From: an uncultured Gammaproteobacteria bacterium
GTDB taxonomy: Bacteria > Pseudomonadota > Gammaproteobacteria > Chromatiales > Chromatiaceae
Assembly: GCA_937926265.1 (NCBI GenBank)
Contig: CALAZS010000277.1
Coordinates: 1-13,929 of the forward strand
Length of the DNA stretch: 13,929 nt
Reading direction: 5' to 3'
Shown here: positions 1-6,454 of the stretch, piece by piece
Layout of the letters: the number at the start of each line of letters is the position of its first letter
Numbering within the stretch: position 1 is the first letter of the stretch
Notes under the pieces: generated by a model
The model's input: the letters and a program-made list of their open reading frames with translations, nothing else
What the model was told of the DNA's origin: nothing
Databases searched by the model: none
Position numbers and translations under genes: made by a program

Positions 1-746
1 TGCCTGACCAGGTGATTGACTGGTTTTGCTCTGAAACCGGACAGATGCTGCTGTCATATGAACGTCAGGCCTTTGACCGGTTGGCGGAACAGGTGTTCGG
101 CTTCCAGTTACTGCAGTTAGGTTACCTTGATGAAATGACACCAATGCTGGTCAATTCACAGGTTAAACATCAAACAGTGATTACTCCCGATGAACACCCT
201 GGCTGGCAGAACTATTTTCCAGCTAATTTTGGCAAATTACCGGTGATGTCCGACAGTATCGATGCTGTGGTATTACCGCATACACTGGATTTTTGTGTTG
301 ATCCGCAAAAAGTGCTGCTTGAGGTGGAAAGAATCCTGATACCGGAGGGTAAATTGCTCATTTCTGGTTTCAACCCGTTCAGCCTCTGGGGTATGGTCAG
401 AAAGTTAAAAGGCAATCGCAGAAATATTCCACCATTCAACGGTCATTTCGTTTCCTACACACGTCTGCATGACTGGTTTTTACTGCTGGGATTCGATGTA
501 GAGCAAACCGAGGTGGTGTTTTTTCGTCCGCCGATTCAGAATTCCAAAGTGATGCAAAAACTTTTATTCATGGAAAAACTGGGTATGCGGCTTTGGCCTG
601 GCTTCGGAGCGGTTTACATGATCAAGGCGGTCAAACGGGTTTCAACGCTGACGCCAATTACACCGACCTGGAAACGCAGGCCAAGAATTCTTTCGCACAT
701 TGTCGAACCAAGTACCAGGGGAGTAAACCGTGGCAAACCAGGTTGA
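1..746 (+). CDS. YafS-like SAM-dependent methyltransferase, 5' end outside window
   Basis: A class I (type 11-like) methyltransferase resembling E. coli YafS; its substrate is not established. Recognisable parts are the N-terminal stretch ending FGFQLLQLGYL, the segment LPVMSDSIDAVVLPHTLDF, and the post-motif strand with LLISGFNPFSLWG, which matches the YafS signature ISGFNP. The glycine-rich SAM loop is weak, as in YafS itself. The first in-window start is a GTG at 12. However, the frame is open to the left edge (codons for P, D, Q precede it) and relatives carry several more residues before the conserved W, so I think the true start lies upstream. The stop overlaps the rnhA start by 17 bp. 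The order methyltransferase-rnhA-dnaQ with all three genes co-oriented supports the assignment; in E. coli the same genes sit together but rnhA is inverted. The basic C-terminal tail (about the last 30 residues) is not conserved in my reading. Confidence 0.85.
   Translation, partial: PDQVIDWFCSETGQMLLSYERQAFDRLAEQVFGFQLLQLGYLDEMTPMLVNSQVKHQTVITPDEHPGWQNYFPANFGKLPVMSDSIDAVVLPHTLDFCVDPQKVLLEVERILIPEGKLLISGFNPFSLWGMVRKLKGNRRNIPPFNGHFVSYTRLHDWFLLLGFDVEQTEVVFFRPPIQNSKVMQKLLFMEKLGMRLWPGFGAVYMIKAVKRVSTLTPITPTWKRRPRILSHIVEPSTRGVNRGKPG
717..732 (+). promoter_or_regulatory. Shine-Dalgarno and GTG start of rnhA
   Basis: AGGGGAG at 717-723 lies 6 bases before a GTG at 730. It decides the rnhA start even though no ATG is available, and it places the start inside the end of the methyltransferase gene. 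The encoded N-terminus (second residue A, catalytic D at 10) gives exact E. coli-like numbering, which supports this start. Confidence 0.8.
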
Positions 747-1173
747 AATTTTCACTGATGGAGCATGCCGAGGTAACCCCGGTCCCGGAGGATGGGGCGT
801 GTTGCTGCGATACAATGGCCATGAAAAACACCTGTATGGTGGTGAGCAGCAGACTACCAACAACCGCATGGAACTGACCGCGGTGATTGAAGGTTTAAAT
901 TCCCTCAACAGGCAATGCAGTGTGCTGGTTACCACCGATTCGACCTATGTCAAAGATGGTATAACCCAGTGGATCGAAAACTGGAAAAAACGTAACTGGA
1001 AGACAGCTTCCAAAAAACCGGTAAAGAACCAGGATCTATGGCAGGCCCTGGATGAAGCCGTGCAGCAACACCAGGTCGAGTGGGCCTGGGTAAAAGGTCA
1101 TTCGGGTCACAGGGAAAATGAAATTGCCGATGAACTGGCCAACAAGGGCATAGATGAATTAGCGGAAATATAA
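730..1173 (+). CDS. rnhA: Ribonuclease HI
   Basis: Degrades the RNA strand of RNA:DNA hybrids (R-loops, Okazaki primers, misincorporated ribonucleotide runs) in the cytoplasm. At 147 aa it is close to the 155 aa of E. coli. All catalytic residues are present at canonical positions: D10 in FTDGACRGNPGPGGWG, E48 in NNRMEL, D70 in TTDSTYV, H124 in KGHSGH and D134 in NEIADELAN. The basic handle region is also present (W81, W85, W90 with K/R residues between), so this is a bacterial type 1 enzyme with the substrate-binding protrusion. It uses a GTG start with a strong Shine-Dalgarno sequence and overlaps the upstream methyltransferase by 17 bp. dnaQ follows after 3 bp, implying co-transcription of a primer-removal nuclease with the replicase proofreader. 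In E. coli rnhA and dnaQ are divergent instead. Confidence 0.98.
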   Translation: MANQVEIFTDGACRGNPGPGGWGVLLRYNGHEKHLYGGEQQTTNNRMELTAVIEGLNSLNRQCSVLVTTDSTYVKDGITQWIENWKKRNWKTASKKPVKNQDLWQALDEAVQQHQVEWAWVKGHSGHRENEIADELANKGIDELAEI

Positions 1174-1176
1174 ACA

Positions 1177-1866
1177 ATGAGACAGATAGTACTTGATACA
1201 GAAACAACAGGCCTAGAGTGGGAACAGGATCACCGCATCATTGAGATTGGCTGTGTGGAACTGGTTGAAAGACGTTTTACCGGCAACAATTTTCATCAGT
1301 ATCTGCAACCTGACCGCACGATTGATGCCGGCGCGATTGAAGTTCATGGCATCACCAACGAATTTTTACAGGACAAGCCGCGCTTTACTGATGTGATGGA
1401 TGACTTCATGGCCTATGTTGATGGCGCCGAGTTAATCATTCATAACGCACCGTTTGATCTGGGCTTTCTCAATTACGAATTAAAACGCGCAGAATCTTCC
1501 TATACCACTCTGGATCAATATTGCGGCATTATTGACTCACTGGTGATGGCCAGGGAAAAACACCCAGGCCAGCGCAACAGCCTTGACGCGCTTTGCGGTC
1601 GCTACCACATCGATAATTCCAAGCGTGAAAAACACGGCGCCTTACTTGATGCCGAAATCCTTGCTGATGTTTACCTGGCCATGACCGGCGGGCAACGCTC
1701 GCTGATACTGGAAACCGACCTGGATGTTATGGGTAATGAAAGAGAGGCATACTCCCTGGAGCAATTTGGTGATTTGCCGGTGATTCGGGCCAGCAAAGCC
1801 GAGTTGGTTGAACATGACAGGTTTCTAGATAAGCTAGGCGACAGTTGCGTCTGGCGAAAAGTTTAA
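1177..1866 (+). CDS. dnaQ: DNA polymerase III epsilon subunit (3'-5' proofreading exonuclease)
   Basis: Proofreading subunit of the replicative polymerase core; it binds alpha (DnaE), theta where present, and the beta clamp. DEDDh exonuclease motifs are intact: D7 and E9 in LDTETTGLE (Exo I), D94 in HNAPFDLGF (Exo II), and H153 with D158 in HGALLDAEILADVY (Exo III). All are offset by 9 from E. coli numbering. The segment QRSLIL at 173-178 aligns with the E. coli epsilon clamp-binding motif QTSMAF at 182-187, so clamp binding is probably retained. The C-terminal segment of about 50 residues, ending CVWRKV, corresponds to the alpha-binding tail. Length is 229 aa against 243 aa in E. coli. The ATG is 3 bp after the rnhA stop, with a GGAAA-type ribosome site inside the end of rnhA. 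A DUF3300 gene follows after 22 bp with no terminator visible. Confidence 0.97.
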   Translation: MRQIVLDTETTGLEWEQDHRIIEIGCVELVERRFTGNNFHQYLQPDRTIDAGAIEVHGITNEFLQDKPRFTDVMDDFMAYVDGAELIIHNAPFDLGFLNYELKRAESSYTTLDQYCGIIDSLVMAREKHPGQRNSLDALCGRYHIDNSKREKHGALLDAEILADVYLAMTGGQRSLILETDLDVMGNEREAYSLEQFGDLPVIRASKAELVEHDRFLDKLGDSCVWRKV

Positions 1867-1888
1867 ATTAAAAAGAGTTAAATAAATA

Positions 1889-3175
1889 ATGAAAAAAACA
1901 TCGATATATATAATCGGCTTTATAGTTATTGGCCTGTTTTCTTTTACAAACGTATTTGCTAAAGATGGTACGTTTTCTCAGGCTGAACTTGATCAAATGA
2001 CAGCGCCAATTGCACTTTATCCTGATGCCCTGTTATCCCAGATCCTGATGGCTTCGACTTATCCTGATGAAGTGGCCGAGGCTGCAAAATGGTCGAAAGC
2101 TAATTCCGACAAAAAAGGCGATGACGCAGTCAAGGCGGTTCAGGATGAGCAGTGGGATGCCAGTGTTATGTCATTGGTAGCCTTTCCGCAGGTGCTGGAT
2201 ATGATGGGGAAAAAACCGGAGTGGGTCAGGGACCTGGGTGATGCTTTTCTTGTCACGCCAGACAAGGTTATGGATACCATTCAGAACCTTAGAAACAAAG
2301 CCAAGGAAGAAGGAAATCTCAAGAGCTCTGATGAAATGACGGTTGAAACCGAAAAGGAAATTATCATCATAGAATCCAGCAGCCCTGAAAAAGTTTATGT
2401 GCCTGTTTATAACCCAACCTATGTTTATGGCAGCTGGTGGTGGGCATCATATCCGCCTTATTATTACTATCCGCCCGGCTACAGTGTAGGTTCAGGTATT
2501 GCTGCAGGTATTGGTTTTGGTATCGGCATTATTATTGCCGATTCTCTTTGGGGGCGCTGTGACTGGCGTCGCCATGACATCAATATTGATATTAATCGTT
2601 ACAACAACATCAATATCAACAAGCTGGATATCGATAAGAAAGTCACTAACTGGAAACATGATAAGGATCGTCGAAGTGGCACGGCCAAGTCAAGGCTGGA
2701 TGGAAAGAACCAAAATAGAATTTCCGGTGATGGCCAAAAACTTAAAGACCAGAAATTAAAAGACACAAAAGTCAAAGACCAAAAAATCAAAGATCGGGAA
2801 AATTTCCGTGGTCGTGACCAGCAGCGTGAAAAAGCGGCGCAGTCACTTAAAGACAGAGGCATAGATCCAGCAGGTAACCGCAAAGCGCTCACTGGCAGCA
2901 GCGGTGACAAGATCAGAAACAATATTGGCCAAAATTCAAAAAACCTTCAGTCATCAAAAAATCATCAGTCTTCAAGGGATTTACAGAAGTCTCTCAACCG
3001 GCGATCGGATAATCATTCACTTTCAGGTGTTAACAAAAGCCGGGATACATCACGTCAAATTAACCGTGGTGTAAGCAGTGAAAGAGCTATTGGCCGATCC
3101 AGCAGTGGTTTTGGCGGTGGAGGCTTGAGTGGTGGGGCAAACAGAAGCGGGGGAGGCCTCAGGGGAAGACGTTAA
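1889..3175 (+). CDS. Exported DUF3300 family protein with long basic low-complexity tail
   Basis: Function unknown. Residues 1-24 are a clear Sec signal peptide ending FTNVFA. Residues about 35-180 carry the DUF3300 pattern (IALYPDALLSQILMASTYP, AFPQVLDMM, YVPVYNPTYVYGSWWW), then a proline/tyrosine run (SYPPYYYYPPGY, 187-198) and a Gly/Ile-rich hydrophobic segment at about 200-217. That segment could be a membrane contact, although it contains many glycines. The tail differs: residues 230-250 alternate D/N/I (DINIDINRYNNININ). Residues 285-302 hold four copies of a five-residue unit of the form [L/V/I]KD[Q/T]K. From about 310 onward the sequence is rich in S, N, R and Q and ends in glycine-rich GFGGGG and GGGLRGRR. 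The tail is highly basic and probably disordered; nucleic-acid, polysaccharide or wall binding are guesses. It starts 22 bp after dnaQ with a weak AAAGAG ribosome site. The neighbouring DUF2950 gene is its frequent partner family. Confidence 0.88.
   Translation: MKKTSIYIIGFIVIGLFSFTNVFAKDGTFSQAELDQMTAPIALYPDALLSQILMASTYPDEVAEAAKWSKANSDKKGDDAVKAVQDEQWDASVMSLVAFPQVLDMMGKKPEWVRDLGDAFLVTPDKVMDTIQNLRNKAKEEGNLKSSDEMTVETEKEIIIIESSSPEKVYVPVYNPTYVYGSWWWASYPPYYYYPPGYSVGSGIAAGIGFGIGIIIADSLWGRCDWRRHDINIDINRYNNININKLDIDKKVTNWKHDKDRRSGTAKSRLDGKNQNRISGDGQKLKDQKLKDTKVKDQKIKDRENFRGRDQQREKAAQSLKDRGIDPAGNRKALTGSSGDKIRNNIGQNSKNLQSSKNHQSSRDLQKSLNRRSDNHSLSGVNKSRDTSRQINRGVSSERAIGRSSSGFGGGGLSGGANRSGGGLRGRR
2741..2797 (+). 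repeat. In-gene 15-bp degenerate repeat encoding [LVI]KD[QT]K units
   Basis: Four consecutive imperfect 15-bp units inside the DUF3300 gene encode LKDQK, LKDTK, VKDQK and IKDR. The protein repeat is cleaner than the DNA repeat, which suggests selection on the lysine/aspartate pattern rather than recent slippage. Confidence 0.7.
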
Positions 3176-3217
3176 CCTGAGCAAATGACCCTGAGCAAAT
3201 GACCCTGAGCAAATGAC
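3176..3217 (+). repeat. Three perfect tandem copies of a 14-bp unit between DUF3300 and DUF2950 genes
   Basis: The unit CCTGAGCAAATGAC occurs at 3176-3189, 3190-3203 and 3204-3217 with no mismatch, starting directly after the DUF3300 stop codon. Each unit contains an ATG. The first two open five-codon frames (ATG ACC CTG AGC AAA TGA at 3185-3202, and the same at 3199-3216), with ATGA stop/start overlaps joining each to the next ATG. The third ATG (3213) is in frame with the DUF2950 gene. No Shine-Dalgarno sequence precedes the units, so translation of the mini-frames is uncertain. Confidence 0.9.
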
Positions 3218-3242
3218 AATGAATACATACCAGGATAAAAAA

Positions 3243-4130
3243 ATGAATACCAAGTCAACTCCACGATTCCTAGCTGTTTTATTAATTCTGATCATGCCGG
3301 GGTTTGCAAACGCAGGTCAGCTCTATTTTGAAAGCGCAGAGCTGGCTGCGAACACACTCTATAAAGCCATAGAGGATAAAGACCGCAGTGCATTGGAAAA
3401 ACTGTTTGGTGATGATTATGAATTACTCCTGCCAATCGAGGCGGTCAGTGATGAACAGAGACAGGCATTTAGCGAAGCCTGGAAGCATTCGTATGAGCTT
3501 GTTGAGAACAACAAGGATCAGAAATTTATCCTTGTTGGAGAAAATGGCTGGGCGTTTCCCGTGCCCCTTGAAAAAGATGAACATGGTTGGTCATTTGATA
3601 CCAGGCAGGGCATTCTTGAGGTTCGTACACGCCGTATTGGTCGAAATGAATTGTCTGCGATGCAGGCTGTACTGGCTTATTACGATGCCCAGTTTGAGTA
3701 TGCCTCTGCGGACAGGGATGGTGATGGCACCATGGAGTATGCGCAGAAGTTCAAGAGCTCAGCCGGTAAAAAAGACGGTCTTTACTGGCCGCTCAAGGAA
3801 GGTCAGGAACTGAGTCCTCTCGGCGAATATTTCGCTGCTGAAACAGTTGATGATGCCTACCATGGATATCACTATAAAATCCTTACAGCCCAGGGTGACA
3901 GTGCTCCAGGGGGAAAACAGAATTACATCAAGTCTGGAAATATGACCGGTGGCTTTGCCCTGTTGGCCTGGCCGGCAGACTATGGTGAAACCGGAATCAT
4001 AAGCTTCATGGTCAGCCACCATGGCAAGTTATATGAAAAAAACCTGGGTTTAAACAGCGAGAATGCCGCCAGCGAAACGACAGAATTTAACCCGGCTGAT
4101 GGCTGGGTGGAGTCCGAGGAACAGCCCTGA
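3243..4130 (+). CDS. Exported DUF2950 family protein
   Basis: Function unknown; a secreted or periplasmic protein of the DUF2950 family. I prefer the ATG at 3243 because AGGAT (3232-3236) sits 6 bases upstream. That start also gives a clean 24-residue signal peptide: basic MNTKSTPR, hydrophobic FLAVLLILIMPGF, cleavage after ANA. An upstream in-frame ATG at 3213 lies in the third copy of the 14-bp repeat and would add ten polar residues. Family features include FESAELAANTLYKAIEDKD near the mature N-terminus, NGWAFPVPL, GILEVRTRRIGRNELSA, an acidic DRDGDGTMEYAQ segment that resembles a calcium-loop sequence, GLYWPL, and the C-terminal GGFALLAWPADYG followed by GIISFMV. The mature protein is about 271 aa and has no predicted membrane segment. 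It probably shares a transcript with the DUF3300 gene 67 bp upstream. Confidence 0.88.
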   Translation: MNTKSTPRFLAVLLILIMPGFANAGQLYFESAELAANTLYKAIEDKDRSALEKLFGDDYELLLPIEAVSDEQRQAFSEAWKHSYELVENNKDQKFILVGENGWAFPVPLEKDEHGWSFDTRQGILEVRTRRIGRNELSAMQAVLAYYDAQFEYASADRDGDGTMEYAQKFKSSAGKKDGLYWPLKEGQELSPLGEYFAAETVDDAYHGYHYKILTAQGDSAPGGKQNYIKSGNMTGGFALLAWPADYGETGIISFMVSHHGKLYEKNLGLNSENAASETTEFNPADGWVESEEQP

Positions 4131-4140
4131 TCAAATTTAT

Positions 4141-4206
4141 GTCATCCCCGCGAGCGGGGATCCAAAAAATTCATTGACATAGATTCCCGCCAACGCGGAA
4201 ATGACA
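4141..4206. repeat. REP-like palindromic element (two GC hairpins, inverted ends)
   Basis: Two hairpins lie back to back. The left has arms ATCCCCGC (4144-4151) and GCGGGGAT (4154-4161). The right has ATTCCCGC (4183-4190) and GCGGAAAT (4195-4202) with one mismatch. The outer ends are inverted: GTCAT at 4141 and ATGAC ending at 4205. This is the general form of dispersed intergenic repeats of the GTCATTCCCGCG type seen in many gammaproteobacteria. It lies just after the DUF2950 stop and may also stop transcription or protect the mRNA end. Copy number elsewhere in the genome cannot be seen here. Confidence 0.75.
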
Positions 4207-4226
4207 GATTAATCAGGGTTTACCAG

Positions 4227-4255
4227 ATTTAGTATATTCCGGATATCAGTATAAT
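4227..4255 (+). promoter_or_regulatory. Possible sigma70 promoter for the small exported-protein gene
   Basis: A perfect TATAAT at 4250-4255 lies 52 bases before the ATG at 4308. The -35 region around 4227-4232 (ATTTAG) is poor. It comes directly after the REP-like element, so this gene likely has its own start point. Support is the -10 alone. Confidence 0.4.
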
Positions 4256-4307
4256 TTTGGCAAAGACGTTTTTGATGAACAGTCACCGCAAGAGGTTATG
4301 ATTCAAA

Positions 4308-4778
4308 ATGCCAGAGGCTTTTAAAAAATTAACGTATTGCCAGGTAAATAAAAGAATTTATTTGTTTTTTGTTTCAATCCTAATTTTTTTATTTTGCTTA
4401 ATTTCATTTGAAACACTGGCTGATGAAGTTAAAGCCAATCAAACAATTGCACCGGTAATTTATGTAGAGCGATGTGGCTTTAGTTTCACTGGTGAAAATT
4501 GTGGTGATCACGTTAAGCCAACAATTTTTCTGAATTCAGATGAGTTTATCAGTTTCACGGATAATTGGGCTGTTGGCAGAGAAGGTAACTACAAGGTTTA
4601 CCTGTCCTGCATCGGGCCGGACGATAAGCAATATATTGATGGCAAGCTTTCTTTAGCTACAGTTGTAGTTTCCGGTCAGGATCTTGCTGAAGCGCATGAA
4701 ATTGCCGGCCGATTTCTGGAAGATTTTATAACTGAAATTTCAGGTCAGGGTGACCAAAGAATCAAGTGTACTGAATAA
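4308..4778 (+). CDS. Small exported protein of unknown function
   Basis: I do not recognise the family. Residues 16-34 form a strong hydrophobic segment (IYLFFVSILIFLFCLISF) after a basic start, followed by a plausible signal peptidase site after LA at 37-38 (next residues DEV). The mature part is about 118 aa, acidic, with four cysteines (56, 65, 101, 154), an even number that could form two disulfides in the periplasm. The pair C56 and C65 lies in the segment ERCGFSFTGENCGD. The C-terminal half contains an amphipathic stretch (DLAEAHEIAGRFLEDFITEI). Start choice: the ATG at 4308 has AGAGG at 4291-4295, a long 12-base spacing. An ATG at 4298 has better spacing but leads to a stop after eight codons. 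The 5' third is notably A/T-rich compared with its neighbours. It is convergent with the tRNA gene. Confidence 0.6.
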   Translation: MPEAFKKLTYCQVNKRIYLFFVSILIFLFCLISFETLADEVKANQTIAPVIYVERCGFSFTGENCGDHVKPTIFLNSDEFISFTDNWAVGREGNYKVYLSCIGPDDKQYIDGKLSLATVVVSGQDLAEAHEIAGRFLEDFITEISGQGDQRIKCTE

Positions 4779-4798
4779 TATTTAAGGGGAGGGGAAAA

Positions 4799-4882
<84 letters not shown>

Positions 4883-4891
4883 TTGCGCGCT

Positions 4892-4919
4892 ATTATAATC
4901 AAGAACGCTTATCAATCAA
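4892..4919 (-). promoter_or_regulatory. Promoter of the tRNA-Leu gene with GC-rich discriminator
   Basis: On the minus strand TTGATT (4919-4914) and TATAAT (4897-4892) are separated by 16 bp, with the mature tRNA end 10 bases downstream of the -10. The stretch between the -10 and the tRNA is AGCGCGC, a GC-rich discriminator typical of stable-RNA promoters under stringent (ppGpp) control. Confidence 0.75.
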
Positions 4920-5062
4920 GCCATCTGCCTTAAAATCGGCTGATAATTCTCGTCAGCACCCAAAATATATGTTATTTTCGCCCGTTTTTAATCCCTAGTG
5001 ATCAAACAGTGATCTCAAGTTTTCAGGTAAATAATTGGGGCAGATGATTCCCAGAGGTTTGT

Positions 5063-6355
5063 ATGCAAGTATCAGTTGAATCAGGTGAAGGTTTAGAACG
5101 TAAATTAATTATTGAGGTGCCGGCCGAAAACGTCACCGAAAAAGTAGAAAAACGCCTTAAGGAAATTTCCCGCCAGGTTCGTCTCGATGGTTTCCGTCCC
5201 GGTAAAGTGCCAATGAAAGTTGTTAAGCAACGTTTTGGAACCCAGGCCAGGCAGGAGGTCTACGGCGACATAATTCAATCCACTTTCTACGAAGCCGCTG
5301 CCCAGGAAAAACTGACACCAGCCGGCGAACCATCAATTGAAATAAGTGATGAAGATGCAACTGGTGCTTTCAAATACACGGCCAGTTTTGAGGTGGTTCC
5401 AGAGGTTAGTGTTGCCGATCTTTCCGATGCTGAAGTGGAAAAACCTGTTGCTGAAGTGACCGATGCCGATGTCGAGGCAATGTTCGAAAAACTCAGAAAA
5501 CAGCGTACTACCTGGAATGAAGTTGATCGTGCAGCTCAGAATGAAGACCAGTTGAATATTAACTTTAAAGGTATCATGGATGGTGAAGCGTTCCAGGGTG
5601 GTTCTGCTGACAACACACCACTGGTTCTCGGTTCAGGCTCCATGATTGACGGTTTCGAATCCGGTTTGCTGGGTGCTTCCAAGGGTGATGAAAGAACGCT
5701 CGAGCTTAAATTCCCTGAAGATTACCATGCTAAAGACGTCGCTGGAAAAGATGTCAGTTTTGAAGTCACTGTAAATTCTGTTTCCGAGCCGGTACTGCCG
5801 GAAATTGACGAAGAATTCGTTAAGTCTCTGGGTGTTGACTCCGGTACGGAAGAAGACCTGCGTGAGGAAGTTGTTGGCAACATGAAACGTGAACTTTCGC
5901 AGAAGATAGAATCGTTGGTGAAAGAGCGTGTTATGGACGTGCTCATCGACAAGCATGGTTTTGACATTCCATCACCGCTTGTTAAGCAGGAAGCCGAGCG
6001 CATGAAACAACAGGCTATCAGCGATATGCAGGCCCGTGGCCAGGCAGCCAGTTTTGATCTGCCTGCGACAATTTTTGAAGAGCAGGCCACCCGTCGTGTG
6101 AAGCTTGGCATGATCGTCAGCGAAATTATTTCCTCGCAGGAAATGAAGGCTAATGATGACCAGGTTCGTGAAACCATAGAGCGTTTTGCTTCGTCCTACG
6201 AAAAACCTGAAGAAGTTGTCGAGTACTACATGAACAACCCTCAACAGAAGGCCACTATTGAAAACCTTGTCCTTGAAGATCAAGTGGTTGACTGGGTAAT
6301 GGGACAGGTTAAAGTATCTGAAAAGAGTCAGTCTTTTGACGAATTAATGAACTAA
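5063..6355 (+). CDS. tig: Trigger factor (ribosome-associated chaperone and prolyl isomerase)
   Basis: Binds the ribosomal exit tunnel near L23 and shields nascent chains. The N-terminal ribosome-binding domain (about 1-115) carries the signature G43-F-R-P-G-K48, identical in position to E. coli. The FKBP-type isomerase domain covers about 155-245 (INFKGIMDGEAFQGG, GFESGLLGASKGDE, FPEDYHAKDVAGKDVSFEVTV). The rest is the helical chaperone arms domain with the C-terminal FDELMN end. Length is 430 aa against 432 in E. coli. The ATG has AGAGG at 5053-5057, 5 bases upstream. It is the first gene of the tig-clpP-clpX-lon block and is divergent from tRNA-Leu, with 180 bp between them. I could not pick a convincing + strand promoter in that spacer. 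Confidence 0.98.
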   Translation: MQVSVESGEGLERKLIIEVPAENVTEKVEKRLKEISRQVRLDGFRPGKVPMKVVKQRFGTQARQEVYGDIIQSTFYEAAAQEKLTPAGEPSIEISDEDATGAFKYTASFEVVPEVSVADLSDAEVEKPVAEVTDADVEAMFEKLRKQRTTWNEVDRAAQNEDQLNINFKGIMDGEAFQGGSADNTPLVLGSGSMIDGFESGLLGASKGDERTLELKFPEDYHAKDVAGKDVSFEVTVNSVSEPVLPEIDEEFVKSLGVDSGTEEDLREEVVGNMKRELSQKIESLVKERVMDVLIDKHGFDIPSPLVKQEAERMKQQAISDMQARGQAASFDLPATIFEEQATRRVKLGMIVSEIISSQEMKANDDQVRETIERFASSYEKPEEVVEYYMNNPQQKATIENLVLEDQVVDWVMGQVKVSEKSQSFDELMN

Positions 6356-6366
6356 TCAGTGGTCGT

Positions 6367-6388
6367 AAATTGCCATTTATGGCAGTTT
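6367..6388 (+). terminator. Hairpin after tig (partial terminator or processing site)
   Basis: Arms AAATTGCCAT (6367-6376) and ATGGCAGTTT (6379-6388) pair over ten positions with one G-U, the inner closing pairs opening to give a usable loop. The following bases are ATTTAAC rather than a U-run, so as an intrinsic terminator it is weak. It begins 11 bases after the tig stop. Confidence 0.45.
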
Positions 6389-6400
6389 ATTTAACAAAAA

Positions 6401-6426
6401 AAGAAAAACACGGTTTGCTTTTTCTT
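6401..6426 (+). terminator. A/T-rich hairpin between tig and clpP
   Basis: Arms AAGAAAAA (6401-6408) and TTTTTCTT (6419-6426) flank a 10-base loop, preceded by an A-run and followed by CATTTT. It could attenuate transcription from tig into clpP or act on the opposite strand. The stem has only one G-C pair, so it would be unstable. Confidence 0.35.
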
Positions 6427-6454
6427 CATTTTAAATTCAGATAACAGGATCTCA

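Noticed and set aside
642..935. Antisense open frame over the yafS-like/rnhA junction, and similar antisense frames over tig, clpX, lon and the HD-GYP gene
   Set aside because: All lie opposite strongly conserved coding sequence, lack ribosome sites and have shadow-frame composition.
4298..4324. ATG at 4298 as the start of the small exported protein
   Set aside because: It has better spacing to AGAGG but reaches a stop after eight codons, in a different frame.
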